This document shows, piece after piece, positions 41,706 through 49,136 of a DNA stretch of 64,000 bases; the first letter of the stretch is position 1, and each line of letters begins with the position of its first letter. The stretch covers positions 434,001 to 498,000 of the forward strand of contig OZ220688.1 in NCBI GenBank assembly GCA_965116445.1. Direction: 5' to 3'. The position numbers were made by a program, and so were the translations under genes. The notes below the pieces were generated by a model. The model saw only the letters and a program-made list of their open reading frames with translations. It was not told where the DNA came from and did not search any database. This stretch comes from Multivorans sp965116445 (GTDB lineage Bacteria > Acidobacteriota > Thermoanaerobaculia > Multivoradales > Multivoraceae).

Positions 41706-43616
41706 GTGAGGAGGAGTGACGGCCTCTCGGTGTGGCAAGGTCCCGCGCCTCCGGTGCCTGTCGTTAGGTACCGCTACAACGAACGCCTCCCCGGCGTCTA
41801 CGGCGAGTTCGGCTCGGGCAGCGGTCTGCAGGCGTTCTATGTGTTGACGGCGCTCTCGCCCGGCCAGCTTCGGAAGGTGTCGCTCGTGAAGGACATCGCC
41901 GGGTCGGAGCGGTGGCGGGTTCGGGATCTGTTTCAGCGAGAGGTCGATGACGCTCGGGTGAGCAGGGGCTTGGTCCCGTACCTGAGTGACCTGGAACGAA
42001 TCAAGTTCTTCAACTCGCTGATCCTGACGGTGCTGCCGATGGAGGAGGGCGGCAACGGCGTGCTCGCGCAGATGCCGCGCGTGGTCGAGCGAGTCGAGGA
42101 ACAACAGGGTCAGCGGCGCATCTCGCTGGAGCGGGAAGGCTACTTCCGGGTGCGAGTCATCGAGGATCATCCGGAGTACGCGGAGCTGGAGTGGAACAGC
42201 GACACGAGCCGGGTCGTAGCCATCGATGGGCAGCATCGGCTGTCAGCGCTGAAGCGGCTGTATGCGGCGCGAAGCCGGGAGGGATTGGCGACAGCTCGCG
42301 CTGAGTCCGGCGCCGGGAATCAGGGTGCGGGAGTGTCGAGCGGCAGGTCCTTCCTGGACTGGCGGGTCCCCTGCGTCGTCGTGTCCTTCCGTGTCGCCGG
42401 CGTGCGCAAGTCGCCGCCCAGGATCCTGGAGGTCGTCCGGAACATCTTCGTCGACGTGAACACGAAGGCGCAGATCGTCGGCGAAGCGCGCAAGGTGCTG
42501 TTGAACGATGAGTCGGTGAATGCCGTGGCCGCGCAGGAGGTCCTGGAACGCGCTCATTCCAACGACTTGTTGCCTCGCCACGAGCGCCGGCGGGAGACGA
42601 CGCCGCTTCTGATGTTCGACTGGCGCGGGCTGGAGAAGGACGGCGAGGCTGTGCCGTCGCCGGCAGCGCTCAAGTCGGTCGTCGAGGTCCGGGACTGGTT
42701 CAACGAGTATCTCCTCGGCGAGGACTTCAGCGAGTACCAGGCCGACCATCTCGGGATCATTGCCGACCCTCGCTTCGACACGGCCTGGACGCGGCAGCGG
42801 CTCGATTACGGGACGTCACGGCTGGTGCGCGAGAAGGTCGGCGATGCGGCGATGGTGCCGGCGCTTCTCCATCTTCTGGAGAACTTCGAGCCGTACCGCC
42901 GCTACATCGAGTGTTTGCGGAGTCTTGAGGACGAGTACTACAGCGGCAACGACCTCCAGCATCACGCCTTTGACCGGTTGCGCTTCGGTTCCAGCGGCGA
43001 GGAAACCGCGAACAAATTCGAGGTGGACGACGTCGAGCGGAGTCTTCTCGTCGAAATCGAGCGGGTGAGGAAGGAGTGCCTTCAGCCGGCCGTCCCGTTC
43101 GATCAGGACATAGGGATGCGCGGCGTGGTCTGGGCCTTCGGGGAACTGTCCTGGCGATTCGAGTGCGAGGACTGGATGGAGTACGCGGAGTGGTTCACGT
43201 TCGGACTGAACCTCGCGTACGAGGGCGGTTGGCTGGATCCGGCGTACGGCCGGGAGGGGCACGGCCACCTCCGGCATGTGATCGTCGACCACAACGGCAG
43301 TGTGACGAACTACCGCCTGAAGGACGCCCGTGGCGCCTTCGGGCCGTACGTCGCGCTCGTCGTCGGTTCGCTGGCGGAGCCGCCCGACCTTTGGGCCGCC
43401 GACTGGAACACGCTGTACGGGACGCTGCTCGAGGCCCTGACCAAGACGATCGTCCGCGGCTACAAGAAGGAAGAGAGACCGAAGCTGCTGCCGAGCTACC
43501 CGCAGATGGGCAAGCCGCTCACGGCGGCGGTGAAGGCGGCGGCGGCGAAACGTGCCGGAAGGCAGGTTCGCCGCTTCGCGCAGGCGCTCATTCGGGCCGC
43601 GGAGCGCTCGGCATGA
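41706..43616 (+). CDS. DGQHR-domain (DndB-like) protein, second and largest
   Basis: From the GTG at 41706 the protein is 636 residues (a TTG at 41649 would add 19 low-complexity residues). DGQHR lies at 174-178 (VVAIDGQHRLSALKRLY), followed by FVDVNTKAQIVGEARKVLLND. The ~300-residue C-terminal part is not in the other two copies; its end (IVRGYKKEERPKLL, then RRFAQALIRAAERSA) is repeated in the next small gene and as a 63-bp direct repeat. It shares little beyond the motif with the others, so it is a different subfamily. It probably has a regulatory or mark-reading role. An 84-base gap separates it from the first copy. Confidence 0.82.
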   Translation: MRRSDGLSVWQGPAPPVPVVRYRYNERLPGVYGEFGSGSGLQAFYVLTALSPGQLRKVSLVKDIAGSERWRVRDLFQREVDDARVSRGLVPYLSDLERIKFFNSLILTVLPMEEGGNGVLAQMPRVVERVEEQQGQRRISLEREGYFRVRVIEDHPEYAELEWNSDTSRVVAIDGQHRLSALKRLYAARSREGLATARAESGAGNQGAGVSSGRSFLDWRVPCVVVSFRVAGVRKSPPRILEVVRNIFVDVNTKAQIVGEARKVLLNDESVNAVAAQEVLERAHSNDLLPRHERRRETTPLLMFDWRGLEKDGEAVPSPAALKSVVEVRDWFNEYLLGEDFSEYQADHLGIIADPRFDTAWTRQRLDYGTSRLVREKVGDAAMVPALLHLLENFEPYRRYIECLRSLEDEYYSGNDLQHHAFDRLRFGSSGEETANKFEVDDVERSLLVEIERVRKECLQPAVPFDQDIGMRGVVWAFGELSWRFECEDWMEYAEWFTFGLNLAYEGGWLDPAYGREGHGHLRHVIVDHNGSVTNYRLKDARGAFGPYVALVVGSLAEPPDLWAADWNTLYGTLLEALTKTIVRGYKKEERPKLLPSYPQMGKPLTAAVKAAAAKRAGRQVRRFAQALIRAAERSA

Positions 43617-43630
43617 GGCGGCGACGGCGA
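43568..43630. repeat. 63-bp direct repeat, first copy
   Basis: This spans the 3' end of the second DGQHR gene and the first codons of the next gene. It is 61/63 identical to 44343-44405, 775 bases away; the small genes lie between. Confidence 0.9.
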
Positions 43631-43822
43631 CTTCTGGAGGGTCTGGCCGCTACCGTCCGCAACGGCTACAAGAAGGAGCTTCGACCGAGGCTCCGCGGAA
43701 CGGTGGCGGACGACCGGCTGACCCCCGAGGTAAACCGGCGGGCGGTGGAAGAAGCCGAGGGCTGGCGCCGGCGCTTCCAGGCGGCTCTGGATGAGAACGC
43801 CGCGGCTCTCGAGAGGGCGTAG
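43613..43822 (+). CDS. Small protein paralogous to the C-terminus of the second DGQHR protein
   Basis: This 69-residue protein starts at an ATG overlapping the DGQHR stop (ATGA). LEGLAATVRNGYKKELRPRL lines up with LEALTKTIVRGYKKEERPKL in the larger protein, and the ends (FQAALDENAAALERA and FAQALIRAAERSA) also align. It is basic and helical, perhaps a free copy of a DNA- or partner-binding tail. No family is recognised. It may be a real gene or a remnant of tail duplication. Confidence 0.5.
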   Translation: MRRRRRLLEGLAATVRNGYKKELRPRLRGTVADDRLTPEVNRRAVEEAEGWRRRFQAALDENAAALERA

Positions 43823-43901
43823 GGACGGCGACCCTCCCAAGTACGATTGCCCATCAGGCAAACAACACCTGCGACCAAAAGCAGGAGGAGAAACGCAAGG
43901 A

Positions 43902-44096
43902 ATGAATACGAACCAGGTGCTCGCCCCGCGCCCATTCAAGAAGAAGAACAGCAAAGCGGAGAAGGCTGAGGCTCCGTTTAAGTTTTTTGATGTTTTGAAG
44001 GCGATCGCAGTCTACTTGGCAGCGTGCTTTGCGTTCATGGCTTTGTTGGTAGGGCCTATTATCTTGGATGGCCTCAAGCTGAACCGAAGAGAGTAA
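43902..44096 (+). CDS. Small single-pass membrane protein in the defence operon
   Basis: This 64-residue protein starts at an ATG with a strong ribosome site (AGGAGGAG about 15 bases upstream, then AAGGA). A basic head (KKKNSKAEKAEAPFK) precedes one membrane helix (AIAVYLAACFAFMALLVGPII), and the tail is KLNRRE. The helix side would face the membrane with the charged head inside. Base composition is lower in GC than its neighbours. No homologue is known to me. Small membrane proteins in defence islands often serve as effectors or anchors; here that is inference only. Confidence 0.55.
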   Translation: MNTNQVLAPRPFKKKNSKAEKAEAPFKFFDVLKAIAVYLAACFAFMALLVGPIILDGLKLNRRE

Positions 44097-44121
44097 TGAA
44101 GTGCTTGAGTGTAGTTGAGCC

Positions 44122-44391
44122 ATGGTGTTGGGCGATTGCTCACGCCGGCAGGATATTGAGAATCGGAGTTGGCGCACTCGCTATCGGGACGTGGTGATTC
44201 TACAGTCCAGTAAGGCGAAGCTCGACATTGGCGGAGTCATGGCAATCGAAGACATGTCCGGGTTGCCGGTCAACGAGTTTGCGCCGAGAGCAAACAGGCA
44301 TCGTGGGATGGTCACCGCTGTTGGCCGCACCGTTGACACCGGTCGCCGCTTCGCGCAGGCGCTCATTCGGGCCGTGGAGCGCTCGGCATGA
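44122..44391 (+). other. Small open frame ending in the duplicated DGQHR tail
   Basis: An 89-codon frame (ATG at 44122) ends with GRRFAQALIRAVERSA, a copy of the C-terminus of the second DGQHR protein. Its first 70 residues are unlike any family. Most likely it is leftover DNA from the 63-bp duplication rather than a working gene; it lacks a good ribosome site. Confidence 0.3.
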
Positions 44392-44405
44392 GGCGGCAAC
44401 GGCGA
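44343..44405. repeat. 63-bp direct repeat, second copy
   Basis: This copy is 61/63 identical to 43568-43630 and ends 45 bases before the third DGQHR gene. Confidence 0.9.
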
Positions 44406-44449
44406 GCACCCCGGATCGCTGAAGGACACTGAACGGAGCCCTCAAAGAT

Positions 44450-45985
44450 ATGCAGATCTACCCCGCAATGCGCGCCCGGATGGGCGACTGGAACTACTAC
44501 ATGGTCCGCATGACGATGCGGGAGGTCGCCCGGGAGGTGCGGTTGGCGAGCGACCTCTGGGAGGACCGGACCCTTTCGGACGCGATTCAGCGGGTGCTGG
44601 ACGAGTCGCGGGTGAAGCAGCAGATCGTGGAGTACCTGTCGCGGCGTGACGACCGGTTCTTCGGCTCGCTGGTCGTGGCGGCGATTGGCGGCAATCCGAC
44701 GTGGACACCGGAGGAACTGACGCCGTCGATGCACTCCCGGGCCTTTGCCGGGGTGTTCGGAACGCTCAGTTTCGACGAGGACCCGAAGTACTTCGCGCTC
44801 GATGGCCAGCACCGGCTGAAGGCGATTCAGGAACTCCTGGAGGACCCGGCCGGCGCGCCGCAAGGGTTCGACGGCGAGCAGATCTCGGTGCTCGTTGTGC
44901 TCCGTGAGGACCAGCACGTGGAGGAGAAGGTCTGGCTGCAGCGCTACCGGCGGCTGTTCTCGAGCCTCAATCGCTATGCCAGACCGACCGACCGCGACAC
45001 GAACATCATCATGGACGAGGACGACGTCTTCGCGATCCTCACGCGGCGGCTGATCAGCGAGTACGAGTTCTTCCAGGCATCGGACCGGGAGTCGTTTCGC
45101 GTGCAGACGAAGGGCAAGAACCTGAAGGAGGGGTCGCCGTTCTTCACCAGCCTGCAGACGCTCTACGCGATGAACGAGACGCTGCTGATGGACGCCGGAC
45201 GGCGCCGCAAGATCGGCGGCAAGGAGCTCAAGGTATTCAAGCAGTTCCGGCCTGGCGAGGACACGATCGAGGAGTGGTACGACGAGATCTGCAGGCTCTG
45301 GGAGGCGCTTCTCCTGGCCGTCCCGGTGTTGCGCGAAGACCCGGCAAGGATGCGCGTTCATGCCCTTCCCGAGCCGAATACCGATCGGCTCCGCGACCAT
45401 CTGCTGTTCTGGCCGATCGGCCAGGAGTTGCTGACGAACGTGGCCAGGGCGCTCTTGGACCGGGAGGCGGTTCCCCGGGGCGCCGGTGTGGAGCAGATGG
45501 CGGAGGTGCTCTCGCCGCTGGCCGGGGTCCCGTGGGATCTCCACCATCCGCCCTGGTCCTACCTGCTGCTTGTGCCGAAGGGGGTCGACCTGGCCTCGTG
45601 GAGGATGCGCAGCGAGGATCGGAAGAGCGCTCTTCAGATTGCGGAGAGGCTGGTTCGTTGGCTGGTCCGTGTCGACGATCTGAACGAGAACGAAGAAGGG
45701 GAGCTCCGGAGGGACTGGGAGAGCGTCCTGCTGTACCCGCCGTCCAAGGAGATGGAGGACGCGTTCGTTGAGGACCTCCGGTCGGAAGCGGCCGGGATGT
45801 GGCGCCGGGCGAGCGACGCAATGGCTGCCATCGCGGCCGGCGAGCGGCGTGACGAGAATGCCGACGGGGACGTCGGCGCACCTGGTGACAAGGGAGAGGT
45901 GGTCGACTTCGCAACCGGCGGTCAAGCGCCTGACACGCCGACGACGCCTGCCCCCGCTTCCGGCAGCAGCTACTGGGATCGCTGA
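44450..45985 (+). CDS. DGQHR-domain (DndB-like) protein, third copy
   Basis: This 511-residue protein has DGQHR at 118-122 (KYFALDGQHRLKAIQELL). It is followed by RRLFSSLNRYARPTDRDTN and MDEDDVFAILTRRLI, parallel to the first copy (RRLFHTLNRYAKPTTTGEN, LDEDNVVAICTRRLL). The two are clear paralogues. The C-terminal ~50 residues are low-complexity (DENADGDVGAPG, TTPAPASGSS). The stop is near the possible starts of the helicase gene, so they are likely co-expressed. Regulatory or modification-binding function is inferred. Confidence 0.84.
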   Translation: MQIYPAMRARMGDWNYYMVRMTMREVAREVRLASDLWEDRTLSDAIQRVLDESRVKQQIVEYLSRRDDRFFGSLVVAAIGGNPTWTPEELTPSMHSRAFAGVFGTLSFDEDPKYFALDGQHRLKAIQELLEDPAGAPQGFDGEQISVLVVLREDQHVEEKVWLQRYRRLFSSLNRYARPTDRDTNIIMDEDDVFAILTRRLISEYEFFQASDRESFRVQTKGKNLKEGSPFFTSLQTLYAMNETLLMDAGRRRKIGGKELKVFKQFRPGEDTIEEWYDEICRLWEALLLAVPVLREDPARMRVHALPEPNTDRLRDHLLFWPIGQELLTNVARALLDREAVPRGAGVEQMAEVLSPLAGVPWDLHHPPWSYLLLVPKGVDLASWRMRSEDRKSALQIAERLVRWLVRVDDLNENEEGELRRDWESVLLYPPSKEMEDAFVEDLRSEAAGMWRRASDAMAAIAAGERRDENADGDVGAPGDKGEVVDFATGGQAPDTPTTPAPASGSSYWDR

Positions 45986-46016
45986 GCGCCTTCGAGCGCC
46001 TGCCTGTCGCTCCGCC

Positions 46017-47792
46017 TTGTTCCCGCCGCCAACCGACGCACGCCGGCCCGACCTGGCCGTGTCCGTGGAGTACGAGGACGGCGACGCGCGGCGGCTGAGG
46101 ATTCTCGCGGCCGCGTCCGCGGACGGTCCTCTTCATGTCGCCGGGACGGCACCAGCCGGCGGCCACCGGCGCTTCGCGGCGTGCTCGACCCCTGGCCGCC
46201 TGACCCGTGCGGCCCGTTGGGCCCTCGACCTGGACCCGCGGCTCGCCGAACAGGTCGCGGCGGGCGAGGAGGCGGTGGTCGAGATCGGGCGATCGCCCCG
46301 GTCCGCGGCCGCTGCCGGTCGCGCCTGGGAGGACTCGCTCGCGGCGTACAGGAGCCTTCGGCTGGACGTTGGCGAACTCGTGCGTCCGGGCTTGCGACGG
46401 CCGCCCCGGCTCGACCCGCTCTATCCGTTTCAGCGCGAAGGGGTGGAGTGGCTGCGTGACCGGGACGGGGCGATCCTCGCCGACGACATGGGCGTGGGGA
46501 AGACGGTGCAGGTCATCCTCGCCATGCGGCAACTGTTCCAGCAGGCGGCGATTCGAGGCGCCCTGGTCGTGTGCCCGAAGAGCCTCGTGGACGTCTGGGA
46601 CCGGGAGATCACTCGCTGGGCGCCGGAACTCGGCGCGGTCGTCTTGAGCCCGCCTGGGCGGATCCGCGAGCAGGCATGGCGGACCATCCTCGGCCGACGC
46701 CATGTGGTCATCACGAACTATGAGCAGTTGCGCGAGCCGCCCGCGGTCCTGCTGAGGGCCGAAACCCGCGGCGAGCCCGGCGCAAGCGGTGCGAGGTCAA
46801 ACGGACCTCCGGCAGAGCCGCTCGACCTTCTGGTGGCCGACGAAGCGCACCGCCTCCGAAACTTCGGCTCCCGGGTCGCCTCCGGCATCGACCGCATTCC
46901 GCGGCGGCGGTTCTGGGCGCTGACGGGCACGCCCCTCGAGCGCGACCTCGAAGACCTGGCGACGCTGCTTTCCCTGGTCGCGCCGCGGCGATTCGCTCCG
47001 AGCGATTCCCGCCTCCACGCGTCCTCCCTGCGGAACGCCGCGCGCCCGTACATCCTCCGTCGTCGCAAGGACGAAGTGCTGAAGGAGCTGCCTCCTGTGG
47101 TCGACCGTACGGCAGATGTCGAGCTGACGCCCGAGCAATCGGCGGCGTACCGGGCGACCCTGGCGGCTTATCGCGAGAACCCGGCGCCGGGCGCCGAACT
47201 GGCGCTGCTGACGAAGCTCGGCCTTCTGTGCGACGTGGAAGGGGAAAGCGGCGCCAGCAGCAAGCTCGACTGGATCGCGGAGCGTCTTCGGGAGGTTCGT
47301 CGCCGCGGCGAGAAGGCCGTGGTTTTCTCCTACCGCCTGCCGCCGCTTGGGGCCCTGGAGGGACGACTCGCCGAGCGCTGGGACCGCCGCGTGTTCCGGC
47401 GGCTCGACGGCTCGATGGGCCGGGCCGAGCGCGACCTGGCCGTCCGCGACTTCCGCAACGACCCGTCCGTGTTCGTTCTCGCCGCTTCAAGCCGCGTCGG
47501 CGGCGAAGGCCTGACCCTGGTCGAAGCGAATCACCTGTTCCTGGTCAACCAGTGGTGGAACCCGTCCGCGAACGACCAGGCCCGCGACCGCGTCGTCCGC
47601 ATCGGCCAGAAGCGGACGGTCCACGTCTACCGGTTCTGCTGCCGCGGGACGATCGAGCAGCGCCTGCAGGAGATTCTCAAGGCGAAGCGCGCCCTGTTCG
47701 CGGACGCTGTGGAGGGCTTCCGTGCCAGGACGGTCCTGCGCGAGGAGGGGATCGCGTCTCTGATCGGGGGTGGGTTCGAGAGCTTCGCTTGA
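46017..47792 (+). CDS. SNF2-type DNA helicase/translocase
   Basis: With a TTG at 46017 the protein is 591 residues (GTG at 46059 or 46065 are alternatives; no ATG fits). Helicase motifs run in order: LYPFQREGVEWLRDRDG (Q-like), ADDMGVGKTVQVILAMR (Walker A), LLVADEAHRLRNFG (DEAH), FWALTGTPLERDLEDLATLL (motif III), then LDGSMGRAERDLAVRDFRND and ASSRVGGEGLTLVEANHLF, with QARDRVVRIGQKRTVHVYRF (motif VI) near the end. SNF2 translocases occur in several defence islands. Here it follows the third DGQHR gene and probably acts with it on DNA. Confidence 0.9.
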   Translation: MFPPPTDARRPDLAVSVEYEDGDARRLRILAAASADGPLHVAGTAPAGGHRRFAACSTPGRLTRAARWALDLDPRLAEQVAAGEEAVVEIGRSPRSAAAAGRAWEDSLAAYRSLRLDVGELVRPGLRRPPRLDPLYPFQREGVEWLRDRDGAILADDMGVGKTVQVILAMRQLFQQAAIRGALVVCPKSLVDVWDREITRWAPELGAVVLSPPGRIREQAWRTILGRRHVVITNYEQLREPPAVLLRAETRGEPGASGARSNGPPAEPLDLLVADEAHRLRNFGSRVASGIDRIPRRRFWALTGTPLERDLEDLATLLSLVAPRRFAPSDSRLHASSLRNAARPYILRRRKDEVLKELPPVVDRTADVELTPEQSAAYRATLAAYRENPAPGAELALLTKLGLLCDVEGESGASSKLDWIAERLREVRRRGEKAVVFSYRLPPLGALEGRLAERWDRRVFRRLDGSMGRAERDLAVRDFRNDPSVFVLAASSRVGGEGLTLVEANHLFLVNQWWNPSANDQARDRVVRIGQKRTVHVYRFCCRGTIEQRLQEILKAKRALFADAVEGFRARTVLREEGIASLIGGGFESFA

Positions 47793-47940
47793 CATCGGGA
47801 CGACAGCCGAAGCGCCGGCGAGGCCGTTGCCCTGAGGCCTGGCTGCTACGATGAGGTCGTTCGCTCTCCGGGCGCTCACGAGAACAGGAGGAGACGCTGA
47901 ACGGTGCGGCGCAGGAGTCCGTCCCGCTTGGCCAGACACG

Positions 47941-49056
47941 ATGTGGATCAGGAAGCACGACCCCGCCCGTTACCTCCCGTCCGACGCCGGCGTTACGTTG
48001 CCGAGCCTTGAGCCGACGCCGCGGGAGGTCTACATGGACCGCCGCAAGTTCGTCGGGGCGGCCGCGGCCACGATCGGCATCGCTGGCGCGTCGCCGGCAG
48101 CCGCGCAGTTGTTCGGTCGCCAGCAGGTGCCGGCGCCGCCACCCGCGCCGCCTGAGGAGGAGAAGCTGAAGCCAGCTCTGGAGCGGCCCGACGTCTATGG
48201 CGCCGACGCCAGCGCCAGACCGAAGCGCAACACGAAGTTCGCTGGCCCGCCGGCGAGCGTAGGCGGCGAGCTGACCCCGCGCGAGGTGGCGGGCGGCCAC
48301 AACAACTTCTACGAATTCCTGCCCGGTCGCGGCGGCCCGGTGTGGAAGTTCGCCGGCAAGTTCACGGTCGAGCCGTGGAAGGTCGGGGTCACCGGGCTGT
48401 GCGACAACCCGATGACGCTCGACCTGGACGACATCTTCGGCTTCGAACATGAGGAGCGCCTCTACCACTTCCGCTGCGTCGAGCGCTGGGCGATGAACGT
48501 GCCCTGGAGCGGCTTCCCGCTGAGCAAGCTGATCGAGAAGGCGAAACCGAAGTCGTCAGCGAAGCACGTGCGCTTCTTTACCGCCCTCGAGAGGGATCAG
48601 ATGCCGGGTGTACGGGAATCGGAAGCTCGGGGATTCGGCTACGACTGGCCGTACTTCGAGGCCCTGAGGCTCGACGAGGCGATGAACGAACTCGCCTTCG
48701 TCGCCACCGGGATCTACGGTGAACCCCTGCTCAAGCAGCACGGCGCGCCGCTGCGGATCGTCGTGCCCTGGAAGTACGGCTACAAGAACCCCAAGTCGAT
48801 CGTGAAGATCGAGTTCGTGGCCGAAGAACCGAAGATCTTCTGGCAGGTTCAGCCGCACGAGTACGGCTACCTTTCCAACGTGAACCCGTACATCCCGCAC
48901 CCGCGCTGGAGCCAGGCGACGTCGCACTGGCTGCACAACAACCAGCCCTTCGACACGCCGATCTTCAACGGCTACGGCGAGTACGCCGCGAAGCTCTATC
49001 CCGACGAGCCGACCACGATGCAGCGGAAGCTGCGAATGGGTCAGATCGCCCGTTAG
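47941..49056 (+). CDS. msrP: Protein-methionine-sulfoxide reductase catalytic subunit MsrP
   Basis: This 371-residue protein from the ATG at 47941 has a twin-arginine signal (MDRRKFVGAAAATIGIAG). The molybdopterin-binding core includes YHFRCVERWAMNVPWSGFPL (the ligand Cys), then GFGYDWPYFEALRLDEAMNE and PLRIVVPWKYGYKNPKSIVK. MsrP repairs oxidised methionine in periplasmic proteins, normally with the membrane partner MsrQ. No msrQ gene was found in the window. It follows the defence island and ends before a convergent MFS gene; it looks like core genome. Confidence 0.92.
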   Translation: MWIRKHDPARYLPSDAGVTLPSLEPTPREVYMDRRKFVGAAAATIGIAGASPAAAQLFGRQQVPAPPPAPPEEEKLKPALERPDVYGADASARPKRNTKFAGPPASVGGELTPREVAGGHNNFYEFLPGRGGPVWKFAGKFTVEPWKVGVTGLCDNPMTLDLDDIFGFEHEERLYHFRCVERWAMNVPWSGFPLSKLIEKAKPKSSAKHVRFFTALERDQMPGVRESEARGFGYDWPYFEALRLDEAMNELAFVATGIYGEPLLKQHGAPLRIVVPWKYGYKNPKSIVKIEFVAEEPKIFWQVQPHEYGYLSNVNPYIPHPRWSQATSHWLHNNQPFDTPIFNGYGEYAAKLYPDEPTTMQRKLRMGQIAR

Positions 49057-49136
49057 GGCGCTAGGCCACCGTCTGCCGGGGCTTGACCCTCTCGGCAATG
49101 TGGCGGCCGGCCTCAATAGTGCCGGTTCCGCTCCAT

